From Patiria pectinifera (Eukaryota; Echinodermata; Asteroidea; Valvatida; Asterinidae), in contig CM057150.1 in the NCBI GenBank assembly GCA_029964075.1, positions 6,292,900 to 6,356,899 on the forward strand: a stretch of 64,000 nt of DNA, in the 5' to 3' direction. Position 1 is the stretch's first letter. Every line of letters begins with the position of its first letter. The translations under genes and the position numbers were made by a program. Of the stretch, positions 1 to 10,700 are shown one piece after another. Below the pieces are notes generated by a model that saw only the letters and a list, made by a program, of their open reading frames with translations, was not told the DNA's origin and did not search any database.

Positions 1-7
1 GCGGTAT

Positions 8-85
8 GGGCCTTATTGCGGTACTTTCCCCGCCTTCCACGGCTGTGACCTGGGTTCGAATCCCGGCTATTTCGATGTTTATTCA
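8..85 (+). repeat. tRNA-like fragment (B-box only)
   Basis: A near-perfect RNA polymerase III B box (GGGTTCGAATCCCGGC) lies at about 52-67. The sequence before it does not fold into a convincing tRNA and no clear A box is present. This is most likely the worn head of a tRNA-derived SINE rather than a working tRNA. Confidence 0.35.
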
Positions 86-171
86 TAAGAAAATACAAAA
101 CGACGTCACACCATTGCTATCACTCAGTTATGTGTGTACATTAAAGCATTGCAAAGAACGGCTTTCGTCGA

Positions 172-275
172 GTTGCCATAGTGGCCTAGTGGATAGTGGA
201 ATGAACTATGGATCGCAAGATGTGTAAAGGATAAGTGGTTACTTCGAACCCGGTACCCGTCACGGTGTCCATTTC
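172..275 (+). repeat. tRNA-derived SINE head, degenerate
   Basis: An A-box-like stretch (GTGGCCTAGTGGATA) starts near 180 and a B-box-like stretch (ACTTCGAACCCGG) lies near 241. Their spacing is close to that of a tRNA, but the anticodon arm and acceptor stem do not pair. It reads as a tRNA-derived SINE remnant. The rest of 286-904 holds short AT-rich sequence and an AAAC run near 690-712, with no recognisable gene. Confidence 0.45.
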
Positions 276-904
276 ATCAAATATTTGTGTGTTGGTTGGG
301 ATAAGTTTAATTGAAGGGAAAATACTACAAGAACCTTAGTGTCTTCCATCCACACAGCGTAATAAATATTCATGTTAGGGTTCGTGATGTGAATGGTTAA
401 AATACGATGTATGCTGCAGAAAAAAATACGCAAGCTGGTCGTGAGATATTTGAGACGGTTTTGAGGTTACTTATTGGTAATTGTTCGGTCGGCCATCTGT
501 TTCGTAATTCCACAGAACGATTTTCCGCGGAAGGATCACCATGTTTGTTAACGCACGTAGCCCGGCACCCTATACCAGACAGCGAGCTGTCGCTGTACGT
601 GATATCCATTTTATGCGGCGACAATCAGTATTGTTCAAAACTCGATGGCTTGGTCACTGCTGGAAAGACGTTCAGGAAAGGCAAAACAAAAAAACAAACA
701 AACAAACAAAACAGAAACACCGTGCTGGATGTAAACAACCACGGTATGTCAACATTTTCTCTGTAACTGAATGACATGATGTGGATTGTTTTGACCGGAC
801 ATTTGGATTGTGGTGAGTCAACAATCAACAGCTGTTAATTTTGGTGATCGTTTGATGATTATTAAGTAACCTTTAATTTCTCACAATTTGTTTTCATTAT
901 GTAG

Positions 905-3900
905 GTCTCCTTGCTAGGCCACTTGAGGTCATATTTGGAACGCGCACTGTAGTGACAGTCAGCGGTTTCGTCCTTGGGGTGTCAATTATCATTGCTTCCT
1001 TCACTACAAGTATTGTTGCGTTGACAGTAACACTAGCGCTAGCAGCAGGTAAAGATGTCAAGCGTATTATTATACTGTTCCTACTTTTCATTAAAAATAA
1101 AAAGAGATCTGTATAATTGTATACGCTCAGAGTGAAACTTTACGAATTAGGGTGAAAACCGCTGTAATTTTCGAGGGGAAAAATACATGTTCGGAATTGG
1201 AAAACATTCGATTGTTCACTCTTCGATATGTGTTCTTCGAATGTTTGTTGATTAAAGTTTATTTTGTTGGTTTATGGATTACATGTATCCACCATTATTC
1301 GTTTTATCACTGTTTCATGATTGTGGTCATTGGAATTTGTATACAGGGCCGCCAATTAAAATATGTACATATTTTTTCACTGAAAAATTAATGCAAATCT
1401 GGGTAACAGAAATGTAATAACTCTTAAGAGGGCAAACGTTATTTTACAAATTCAAGAAATCGTCAAAGAAGAAGTATTGATTTGATTGTTTTGTTATTCA
1501 GTGCAATTTACTTACTACCTGCCTCAACGACATATCTTTACTTCAGGACCTAGTTTAAGTGTCGTCCACATTCTGACTAGGTCAGAAATCGGACGCCGTT
1601 TCACAACCAACTATGTCACTGCAGTTGGAATTGGGACTTCAGGGGGTGCTATTGGCATGGTCACCGCTGGGCCATTTACTCAACTGTTGCTGGACACGTA
1701 CGGCTGGAGAGGCGCCTTGCTCATTCTGGGAGGGTTGACCCTGCATCTTGGGGTGTGTGGCGCCTTCTTGCGGCCATCGTCAACGGAAACACAGACGAAC
1801 GGCAACTACAGGTCAGTGAGCCCGGACGCTGATGGGGAAACACAGGCGAGTTCGTCAGACGTCCTTGGAACCGACAGTTCGAAGCAGACATCGCGGCTTG
1901 GCGCCTTCAAAGACGCCCTCAGCGCCCGACTGAAACATTTCGGATTCTCGGTGTGTTTTCAGGTCTCATTTTGGATCACAACAGTCGTATTCACATGCAG
2001 CCGCTTCGTGGCCGACCATTGGTTAATCTATTACGTTTCTCAGGCCGAAGCCAAAGGCTTCTCCCCGTACGAGGCTGTGACTTTCACCACGGCCGCAGGG
2101 GTGGGTAATATCGTATTCAAGGCCGTGTTTGGTCCTGTCGTAGACCGGGGTTTGTTGAGGGTGCGACCGGCGATGGTGCTGATGATCACATTGTGCTCTT
2201 TGTCTCTACTGATAACTCCGTGGGTGAACTCCTACTGGCTCATGATGATCGATGCATTTGCCTTTTTTGGTGGGTATGGAGTACTCGTTGCACTGAACGA
2301 TCTGTACACCAAGGAGCTGCTTGGTACTGATCTATTGGCGTGTGCATTCGCTTGGATGGAGCTGGTGACCGCCATGTTGAGCTTCAGTCTTGGATTCCTT
2401 TCAGGTAAAAATGTGTCATCATGACAACTTGGTGCCTATAAGGCCGGTACATGCTCAGCACAAAAGTGTACGCGAATAAGTGACGTTTCGGCAAGTCTAG
2501 GTTATTCGCAGAGCAAATTCGGAAAAACTTGAACACATTTCAACTCCGGTGAATTACTCCGGTGAATTAGCCAATTGCGAATAACCTATACCCTTTGAGA
2601 GTTAAATTTGAATAACATCTGGTACACTGATTTGCTCATAATTCTTGGCACGTTTTAACTTCGACTTCTCCAGACCACAGACATTGTTGTTAATCACATG
2701 ATTCAGGGCAAGCTCTTGCATAGGTACATAAGAGACTCTCAACATCATACATTGTTTACAATGGGTGAGAATGACACAAAGATACCAGACCATTTCGGAG
2801 CTGGGGGTCGCTAGCGTAAGGCTATCCCCAAATCACGTGATATATAGCAACAGTCTCTTTGGTTTGGAGAATTCAAAGTTAAAATGTGCCGATCATTCGA
2901 GCAAGTCAGAGCACCAGAGATTAATAGAATTTAATTCGCAAAATGGCTTATTGCGAACGTTCCGCGACGTCAAATTCGCTTCGCACTCACATTGACATAA
3001 CATTACTCGCTTGAACTTGAGCATGAACCGGCCTTATGGGGAGAGGGATATTGGAAGAGTGTCAGTCTATGATCTCCATTCATCAAGTTCAACCATTCCT
3101 ATTGGTCGCGAGCCCGTCACGTGGCCGGTTTTAAACGGTTGATAAAGACATGGCTGGCAGGTCGTAAACACTTTTCCAGTGTCACATGAAATTTTGACTC
3201 CTATGAAATCCGGTGCCGGCACCGTTCTATTGCTTGAGCCTTCACAATCCTCTCGTAAGCATAAGCATTGAGCCTCTGTACTGATGACGTCACAGTTTGT
3301 TTACATGTGCACTTTCCTAGTGTAGCCAGTCATGGTCCACTGAGCACGATAGAAAAGCACCCACGTAAACAAAGTGTGACGTCATCAGTACAGAGTCTCA
3401 TACTGCCAGTGAGTCAGTATGTCATATTACTACACCTCATAAATGTTCCTGATCAAATTCGAGCGCGTAAAAATGACACACGCCCAGTTCCGTCATCCTG
3501 GTGAGTATCCAGCTCGCTGCCGTGCTGTGTTTTTTTCTGGTAGCACCAAAACAGTCCATACGGAACCCGCCTCGTAGACATGTAATCTATGGCGTGTAAT
3601 CTTTACGGAACCAGTCTGTTGTTGTAATCCTTGTTACTACTGCAGTAAAAACACATTAGAGTGTTGGCACCAGACTATTTAATGTACTGTGACGAAGAAC
3701 TTCAATTGTGCTGAATATAGACGCAAAATCTACGGAAACCGATATTGACAAGGCAGTGATCAGGCTACTAAGAATATTTGGAATTACTGGTCCCTCGGTT
3801 TAGGTCAGCTTGACTACCTCCCTTTGCTTCGCGTCGGGAGGTAGTCAAGCTGACCTACACCGAGGGACCAGTAATTCCCACTTCTTCCCCTAATTACCAT

Positions 3901-5386
3901 GCTGTATTTGTACAGTCCTAAATTCACACTACACCGGTACGTGTGCAGGTCTGCGCGGTATCGAGCAGTACGCGCGACGCGCGCGCCAATCTCCATATAA
4001 CGAGTTATTTACCGGAGGGCTTTATCATTGTATAGCCAGAGGGATTCTTCGTTGAACGCAATCGTTGGAATTTATAATTTGTGATTTTTTTACTCTTGTA
4101 CTTGTGGATCGGATTTTTATATTTTTTTTACCGGAAATGTATTTATGAATGGGAATACCGAAAATGTATTTATGAATGGGAATAAATATGTGCTTGGTCG
4201 GTATTCAACACTCTGTTTAAGACCGGTTGGAGTCTGGATGCTGATAATTATCCTCAATTCGAGTACTTATCAGCATGCAGACTTCAACCAGTCTTAAAAC
4301 AGAGTGTTTAATACCTCCCACTCACATAGGTATTCCCTTATTGAAAACTTAAATGTGTAGTTTCGTCACCTAACGCACGCCAAGTGTGTCCGTCTAGTTT
4401 ACATGGTATCAAGCTGTACATCTCTCACTTTATGCTCTCTCTCTCTCTCTAAAGCCCGGTTCATACTTCATCGTGACGTCAACAATACATTCGAAGCGCG
4501 TCCACCATTGTTGACGACATGAATTTCGCTTCGCACATGCTTTCGCGTGAAGTATGAACCGGGCTTAACGTCAAAACACGTTATTCACGTTGGAAATAAA
4601 ATCAAGAACACGAAATAAATCAATTACTTTGCTATTGCGGTATCTAATTAAAATACAGAAAGTTTCCCAGCTACGGGCTCATGTTGGAAACGAGGTTGGT
4701 TATTAGGGCCTGGGGATGAGCTTGAAGAATCGGGCGCTATCAATGTTCGTAGTCTTATAATATGACGTTGCTAAAAGAGACATACATGTACACGGTTATG
4801 AGATGTTGATGATATTCAAAATAGCCAAGCGCTGTTATTGTGTACTTTTATATCTACAGTATGTTCTCAAAGCTGTCACTGCATTATGCATGCAGACAAA
4901 TGACTGGTAGCATACCAGTCATTTGTCTGCATGCATAATGCAGTTCTCTTCCATCACATGACGATTGATGCATAGCCGTGAAGGGGCATTCATTTATGCC
5001 TGAATTGTATGAGTCTTCCCCTTCCCTCCAAAAAGCAGTGTTGTAGTTGAGTCACCAATGATGAGTCCGAGTCCAAGTCCCGAGTCACCAGCGTCGAGTC
5101 CGAGTCTTGAGTCACCTTTTCTTAGTTGTTCGCCAAACCAATATTTTTTTAAAGATAATGTGACAGTCCGACTCGAGTCCGAGTCCCTGGACTCGAGTCC
5201 TACAACACTGCCAAAAAGTGTATCACTCATATCTTTAATCCTCTTTTTGTTGCAGGTTGGATGTACGACCAGACTGGGAGTTTCGATTTGGCTTTTCTCA
5301 TCTTGGGATGTATATCATTTCTGCCGTTGGTGGCGCTAATAGCGGAATGGGTCCTAGGAAGATGTAAATCGCAGCAGGACGCTTAG
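905..5386 (+). CDS. Monocarboxylate-transporter-like MFS protein, 3' exons (5'-partial)
   Basis: Three exons are visible: 905-1048, 1547-2404 and 5256-5386 (stop TAG 5384-5386). Each junction has AG/GT sites (TATGTAG before 905, GCAG/GTAAAG at 1048, TTCAG before 1547, TCAG/GTAAAA at 2404, TTGCAG before 5256) and both introns split a codon after its first base, so the frame is continuous. The visible product is about 376 residues. Exon 1 encodes the TM3-TM4 region beginning GLLARPLEVIFGTR; exon 2 encodes TM4-TM6, a hydrophilic loop rich in Ser/Thr/Gln, and TM7-TM11 with the MFS-type loop GPVVDRG; the last exon gives TM12 (GWMYDQTGSFDLAF) and a short tail. This matches SLC16-type transporters of usually 450-500 residues, so roughly the first 100 residues, including the N-terminal signature, lie left of the window. 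The substrate cannot be assigned; SLC16 members carry monocarboxylates, thyroid hormones or aromatic amino acids across the plasma membrane. Confidence 0.85.
2439..3035. repeat. Fold-back element with GGCCGGT..ACCGGCC ends, in the transporter intron
   Basis: The left end (AAGGCCGGTACATGCTCAGC, 2440 onward) and the right end (GAGCATGAACCGGCCTT, near 3019-3035) are inverted relatives. The interior carries GCGAATTCGCAAA-type blocks like the element at 30130-30316. It sits between exons 2 and 3 of the transporter gene. A shorter relative follows the broken transporter exon at 31555-31727, so it was probably copied together with that exon. Confidence 0.6.
3269..3402. repeat. Palindromic MITE, family A copy 1
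   Basis: The arms AGCCTCTGTACTGATGACGT (from 3271) and the inverted ACGTCATCAGTACAGAGTCT (ending 3399) enclose TTTGTTTAC on the left and GTAAACAAA on the right. The same palindrome recurs at 41829-41972 and 48391-48592. It has no coding capacity. It lies in the transporter intron. Confidence 0.75.
3780..3879. repeat. Long hairpin, 43-44 bp arms
   Basis: The left arm 3780-3822 (from GGAATTACTGGTCCCTCGGT) pairs with the right arm 3836-3879 with about one mismatch, around a short loop containing TTGCTTCGCG. It is a short fold-back element or MITE with no open reading frame. The bases between this and neighbouring repeats in the 2.4-5.2 kb intron are otherwise unremarkable. Confidence 0.75.
4120..4316. 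repeat. Short tandem duplication plus fold-back element
   Basis: A 26-27 base unit containing ATGTATTTATGAATGGGAAT is tandemly duplicated at about 4135-4184. It is followed by inverted arms 4201-4247 and 4268-4314 (GTATTCAACACTCTGTTTAA against TTAAAACAGAGTGTTTAATAC with small differences). Related sequences (TTTAAACATAGTGTTTAAAA, GGCCAAGCACACATTT) occur at about 33200-33260 and 33760-33830, and TATTTATGAATGGGAATAAA recurs near 13407. This marks a dispersed family. Confidence 0.6.
4451..4568. repeat. Short fold-back element with AAGCCCGGTTCATACTTC ends
   Basis: The left end AAAGCCCGGTTCATACTTCA and right end TGAAGTATGAACCGGGCTTA are inverted copies. Close relatives occur at 30130-30316 and, in half form, near 46203-46285. 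Preceding it is a short CT microsatellite (about 4435-4450). Confidence 0.7.
4878..4944. repeat. Perfect 32 bp hairpin with 3-base loop
   Basis: Arms 4878-4909 and 4913-4944 are exact reverse complements around the loop GCA. The arm begins ACTGCATTATGCATGCAGAC. It lies in the transporter intron about 310 bases before the last exon. Confidence 0.85.
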
Positions 5387-6744
5387 CGTAGGACGTACGT
5401 GTCCGAATTACTTGGCTACTGCTTGTACAATAGCACATGTGCCTAAAAAGAAGCGGCTGACGCCAATTTCCACAGAATTCCCAAGCCCTGAGCCCAGTAA
5501 CAACAACCAGCTGTTTATTGTATTAACTCCAGGGGAAGATCTGCCGTGAGCCAGCAGGGCAAGCATAATCAATCATCATGTTACTAGAACCGGCAATGAA
5601 CCCCTGAACGGTTGGTGGGGTATCGAGTGTACTACAGAGTGCAGTAACATTCTCGCATCTGCAAAAACAAAGAGACAGGATGTATAAACCGAGGGTTAAT
5701 TTCTCAAGCCTCGGCTTCGTCATCAGCTGTGGCTTCAGCACCAGCCTTCAGCTAATTCAATTTCCTGATTCCGGCTGTGATTATAGTTCCTGGCCTACCG
5801 CGTTGGAGACACGGGTTCAGAATCGAGGTATGCTCATTTTTCTTGACGATCAAAGGCTCCATTGTCTAGTTAGAGGTGGAGAGGAGACAAGCCGAAATAA
5901 AGCCATGGTTCAGAAAAGCATACGCAGGAGCGTTCAAACTAATGCGCTACAACATTGTCAAAAAAACACATCTCCAGAAGAGTTCACAAATTCGTATCTG
6001 TTTCATTCAAGGGCGGATCCAGAACAAAATGTTTTGGGGGCCCAAACAAAATTTGGTCCCCCAAAATGACGGCGTGGGCTTTGGAGCCCGGTTAAGGGCC
6101 CCGAAAAAAACAATGGATTCTAGATGCTCTGTGGTGCGATCTGAGGCTATTTCTGACCACTTCAACCAAATTTTTTGGAGGAAGAGATGGTGGATTTCTT
6201 TAAAGGATTCTTCACCATTAATTTTGTGCGAGTATTTCTTTTTGGTGTTCTGACAAGCATGTTAATAGATGGCGCTTTAACACTCGCCGTCAGTCATATA
6301 GAGTTGCGACATTTTGTTTGGAAACAACATGCTTAATCATGCATCAGCGCATATAATATTACTCGTCGTCCGCTGAACTGTACACATAATTTTAACGTGT
6401 TTTTAGATTGGGTTATGGTCGAGAATAAGCTTTATGTGGCCTCTCTGGACTCCCATATATTTGCACTAAGTTTAGTCGGGCACCATATTTGCAGTCATCA
6501 GCCGACATTTGAAGCAAAAAAAATCAGGTAAAAAAAACAAAAAAAGCCGCGTCGCCGCACCACTTTTTGGGCAAGCTCCATACCAGCAACCGGAGACTTT
6601 TTTTTGGCCTAAGCCACTCCTAATACGTGGAACAACCCCCCATTGGAGTTCCATGGTGTGCTTTACCTATTCGGTGAATAGCACAAAACACACAGGGTTA
6701 AAATGTATTAAGAAAGTTGCTATTGAAAAATACTATGGAGCAAT
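5387..6744. other. Intergenic; remnants of dispersed repeats, no gene recognised
   Basis: No exon with good splice sites or known domain is visible. Around 5987-6080 lies AGGGCGGATCCAG followed by a G/C-rich stretch, a common end of short dispersed elements. Around 6505-6615 lies an A-rich block with GCCGCGTCGCCGC and TTTTTTTTGGCCTAAG, which resembles the right end of the element at 10931-11301. No polyadenylation signal AATAAA was found within a few hundred bases of the transporter stop codon. Confidence 0.4.
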
Positions 6745-6920
6745 TTGGAATTTTTGAGAAATGATAGGAAATCATACATGGGAAAAACCCCATATAAAAT
6801 TTCCCATGGGAAAAAGCTAATGGGAAAACTCCCATGGGAAAAATCCCATGCTACATGGTGTCCAATTCACCATGCAATTTCCATGGGGTCCCATGGAAAA
6901 AATTCCCATCGGAAATACAT
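6745..6920. repeat. CCCATGGGAAAAA simple palindromic repeat
   Basis: The motif CCCATGGGAAAA and shortened forms (CATGGGAAAAA, TCCCATG) recur about ten times within 180 bases. It is self-complementary at its core. No coding function is indicated. Confidence 0.6.
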
Positions 6921-7169
6921 GGGATTTCTGTAAGGGGTGACGAGACATGGGGAAGCGACTGGGAACGAGTCTGGCTCGTTGATTGACAGGTCTGCAGATG
7001 ACGTAATTATTTTGTCTACCTTTATCATAAAATAACAGGTACCCCGCTCATGGGGATTATCTTAATTCATTGTTTTATTTCAGAGTATACACGCGATTGT
7101 GACCAATCTGCTGTTCGTACGCTGTCGCCAGGCGGGGCTTCTACTCATGCCTTGCGGTCGCGCTCACTG

Positions 7170-7179
7170 TATAAAAAAG
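7170..7179 (+). promoter_or_regulatory. Candidate TATA box
   Basis: TATAAAAAAG lies in otherwise mixed-composition DNA. Just downstream is G-rich leader-like sequence, and a splice-donor-like GAAGTGAGT lies near 7360. The duplicated unit at 17089 starts about 56 bases downstream of this box in register, so the box itself is not duplicated. It could be the promoter of a retroelement or of an unrecognised non-coding transcript. Confidence 0.35.
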
Positions 7180-7596
7180 ATCTGCGCGGAGCGGAAAAAT
7201 TAGTCTGTTTGGAATTGGTGTTCGTGTTTTCAGAGGACGTTCAGAGCAAAGTTTCGATACAGTACGAGTTTTTGCAGTGACAATTTGTGTTGGTAAATTC
7301 GACCGAGTTGTGTGAGTTCAAGTCAAGCCAGAAGCCCTTGGTCTAGAGACGTGGACTGAAGTGAGTAATTCTTTAGTTCGGAGTGGTACTTCGGTATAGT
7401 CTTCGGAGTCGTACTTTCGCTTTTAGTTAGCGCGTTTGTAGTAGAATTGGTCGTCGTGGTTTCCCCATTGCCCAGGCCATAGTGCACGCTGATCGTACTG
7501 TTTCGTAGAATTATAGAGACTTGGGAATTATAAGGCAGTGTGGTAGAAACTTGGTTCGCGTGGTGAGGAATTGAGTGCGTGCATTGGTTACAGCCC

Positions 7597-8187
7597 GATA
7601 GTCCGAAGGTTCGTTAGTCCGAAGGTTCAATAGTCTGAAGGTTCGAAAATCCGAAGTTTCGATCAAAGGGCCTATAAGTCCGAAAATAGAAAAAAAAAAC
7701 GTTAATTAATCCGAAGGTTGGATAGTCTGATTAGACGATAGGGCTATATAGTCCGAATCGGCAATACGTTTCGATAATCCGAATAGATGATAAGGTTAGA
7801 TAGTCCGAATATACGATAGGGTTCGATAGTCCGGATTGACATTAAGGTTCGATAGTCCGAATTGAGAATTCCATAGTCCGAATGGGCAATACGGTTCGTC
7901 ATTCTGACACTTCGGACTATCGGACCTTACTGTTGATTCGGGACTATCGGACCTTATTGTCGATTCGAACTATCGGACCTTATGGTCGATTCGGACTATC
8001 GGACCTTATAGGCTTTTCGGATTATCGAACATTTTTGTCAAATCTGAATAATGAACCTTCGGACTATTGAACCTTGTTTTCATTTCGGACTGTTTAACCT
8101 TCGGACTGATTAACCTTATTTTAAATTCGGACCACCGAACCTTCGGATAAATGAACCTTCGGACTAGAGAACCTTCGGATTAACGAA
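7597..8187. repeat. Dyad TCCGAA repeat array, copy 1
   Basis: The left half (to about 7890) is a run of variable 20-30 base units such as GATAGTCCGAAGGTTCG. The right half (from about 7905) is the same motif reversed (TTCGGACTATCGGACCTTA). The whole forms an imperfect dyad of about 590 bases centred near 7900. Two further copies lie at 11995-12565 and 17458-18023. Confidence 0.8.
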
Positions 8188-8199
8188 TTGTGGTTGTTT

Positions 8200-8490
8200 G
8201 TTGGTTAGTTGGGTTGTTTGTTTGCTTTTGTTTGTTCGTTTGTGTGTCCGTTACATTTTTTCTGTTCTGTAACTTGTACATGTATATGTTGTACTTATTT
8301 ACTCTCATACTTCAAATGTATACCCCGGTATTGTTCATTAAACTCCAAGGCCTTCCCCTTACAAGCTTCGGCTTTTTGCATTTATGCCTCAAACTATTGG
8401 GTTTTTTTCTTCATATAATTAATACAGTGTTTGTATGATTTGAAAATATATGTTGCATCGAATTGAATTGGATTGAATTGAATCTTAAAG
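8200..8490 (+). repeat. LINE-like 3' tail with GAATT microsatellite
   Basis: The stretch contains TTACAAGCTTCGGCTTTTTG and ends with TGTTGCATCGAATTGAATTG. This is the style of CR1/L2-type LINE 3' ends that finish in a short tandem repeat rather than poly(A). Copy 2 at about 18030-18320 has AAATAAATGTTGCATCG at the same place. No reverse transcriptase is attached here. Assignment rests on style only. Confidence 0.45.
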
Positions 8491-8608
8491 GCTGTGGAGC
8501 TAAATCCACTCACGACACTTATTACCGGATCTGCGTACTGGCTATAAGGAACAACCTTTATGTCATGCAAACGCGGCGTCTAGAAGGAGGCCGTGGACAT
8601 CTGGCCCT

Positions 8609-9266
8609 GCACCTGATTTCACGAAACTCATCGTAACTTGCGATGCATCGCAGCGCTGCGACACATCGTATCCATACGACGCGTCGCACCCTGCGACGCG
8701 TCCTGCGATCCATTTCACAAAACACGTCGTAGTGCGACGCTTCGTATGTGTATTTAAAGCACAATTCGGTGACTGTTTTATGTATTAGGTCAGCAAACAG
8801 TAAATAGTCGTCTGGTATTCAACAAAGAGTCGTCGGATCTCCGCTCGAAATTTGTTAAATCGTAGGACAAAATGGCGGCCGTGCTATGCAATTTTAAAGG
8901 AAAACGGGCTCTCAGTGGACTGTGTACCTACTTTGAAATTTCATCTGCAATATTCCAGGCTAATTCATAATTATTCAATGAATTTTCTTTTTACAACTTT
9001 ACACACATTGCCTCGGTATTATAATCTCGTTTTACAGTTATGTTTATGCCACAAAACTGGCTAACAACGGACTCTTCTTATTTTGCGACGACCACTAGAC
9101 ACGTCGTAGCTTGCGGCGTGTTTTAAGCCGTTGTCAAGGAACTTACGAGGCGTTCAACACATCGCAACTTTCGTGAAATGGATTATACGACGCGTCGCGA
9201 GTTGCGACGTGTTAAACGTCGTAACTCGAGCTGCGACGCGTCGCAGCGCTTTGTGAAATCGGGTGC
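8609..9266. repeat. GATTTCACGAAA fold-back element, nested
   Basis: The ends GCACCTGATTTCACGAAAC (8609) and the inverted TTTGTGAAATCGGGTGCT (ending about 9267) enclose GCGACGCGTCGCA-rich palindromes. A second related pair (ATCCATTTCACAAAACACGT near 8710 and the inverted TTTCGTGAAATGGAT near 9170-9183) lies inside, so one element appears inserted in another. In the second duplicate (18440-18530) only the left end survives. Confidence 0.7.
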
Positions 9267-10029
9267 TGGTCGGTAGTAACGATCAACCACTGGACGGTGC
9301 AAGGATTAAGGTGTACCCTATATTAAGCTCTTCGCAAATTGAACTTTACGGTGAACCCTCGGGTTGTAGTTTTTATGTTCCGAGATATCCAAGTGTGAAA
9401 TGTTGTACACAAATTGACTGTTGTATAAATGATCACAGGAACAATGATCTTTGTGAGACCAAATATTTGATTTTGAAGCTTGTGACACATTTGTTGTATT
9501 TTATGCTATTGGCGGTTGCCGTGTGCTAACTGCGCTGTCTGAAAATTACGTTTATACACCGTTCCCACTGAAGGACTTATTGTGTATTTGATAAACACTG
9601 CGAATAAGTACTAGATCTGTGTACATTTGGACTTTATTTGTGATTATGTTAGATCGAGAGCCGGGGTACAACCAAACCGGAGGAATCCTGACCTAAGATT
9701 CGTCAGAATATGCCTAGGAATTAGACATTTCTCTGCGTTCTGTGAACCAAACTGAAACTGCAATAAGATGATGCAATAAAGGCTACGTGCATTTGTTTGT
9801 AATGCAATATTATGCACGTGTTTTTGTCTTGAAAGAGCAATCTGGATTCTGCATCGATCGTTATGGCTGTTTGTAAATTCAAATGTTTGCAAAAAATTGC
9901 ATTTGGCCTTTAATTACCAGGTGCAGTGCAATGCAAATTTAAATGTTTGCAAGGAAAGTGCATTTGGCCTTAAATTACCATTTGAAATTCGGCATAATGT
10001 ATGCAATATTGTCATGATTTTATTCATGA

Positions 10030-10560
10030 GCAGAGTGGGGTCTCACCGGTTTTGCAATTCTGCGGTCTTACGACGAAAACACTATTTAATTAGTATACGA
10101 GTCACCATACGGCAACCGTTTATATATGATTCCAACACGGCAGACTCGAAATTTCTGGCTCTAGATGCAAGATTTCCGCTGGGGTATTTTTTTGTTCTAA
10201 GTCAAAACAAACTGCAATTGACACTTCAAGAGAAGGAAATGCCTTCGTGTCGTAACATGGCAAACAAAGAATTATCTAGACAATAATTCACCCTCACATG
10301 CCCCAGCACTGAGTCTGACGATAAGTGTCCATTGCAGTTTGTTTGTGTGTAACTTCAAATTGACCCCAGCGGCTTTCTTACATCTAGCGCCAGAATGTTC
10401 AATCTGAGACTCAATCCTCCGTTTAGGAATCACTATGTAGTGATACACTAATTAATACCATCACGAAGATTAGGGCTGTCGACACAAGAAGACAGAATTA
10501 CAAGCAACACCGGTCAGAGTCAGTGCTGTAATTTTGCTTATTTTGCTTTCTTTTTAATGG
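10030..10560. repeat. Inverted-repeat element shared by GPCR upstream regions
   Basis: The left arm (CTCACCGGTTTTGCAATTCTGCGG from about 10038, with AGTATACGAGTCACCATACGG) is repeated inverted in 10290-10560 (ending AATTACAAGCAACACCGGT). Related sequence lies upstream of GPCR copy 2 (35220-35480) and copy 3 (58800-59040), at 21480-21560, and inverted at 39360-39780. It is probably a transposable element carried along with the receptor duplications. Confidence 0.6.
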
Positions 10561-10700
10561 AAAACAAACTGGATATTGTCACTGATTACATACATTTTGC
10601 ATTCCTTCTTCGTAATAGCACAATAGGTTCCTAACCGAGCGCTATTTCATCAAGATTTTTAGATTTTTGAAACGTTATGTCACGTGCCACCAAAAACACT

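Larger units (their letters stand above)
7226..10029. repeat. 2.8 kb duplicated unit, copy 1
   Basis: The sequence from TTTTCAGAGGACGTTCAGAG (7227) to GTCATGATTTTATTCATGA (10029) recurs, in the same orientation and at high identity, at 17089-19290. It includes, in order, a leader-like region, the dyad TCCGAA array (7597-8187), a LINE-like 3' tail (8200-8490), a GATTTCAC fold-back element (8609-9266) and a region shared with the sequences upstream of the GPCR copies (from about 9780). The second copy lacks 8694-9265. No long open reading frame is present. Confidence 0.85.

Noticed and set aside
1486..1546. Transporter exon 2 starting upstream at 1486
   Set aside because: The acceptor CTTCAG ends at 1546, and joining at 1547 gives continuous frame with exon 905-1048; the upstream codons are intron.
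7597..8187. CRISPR array
   Set aside because: The repeat units vary in length and sequence, reverse orientation halfway, and the host is clearly an animal with spliced genes.
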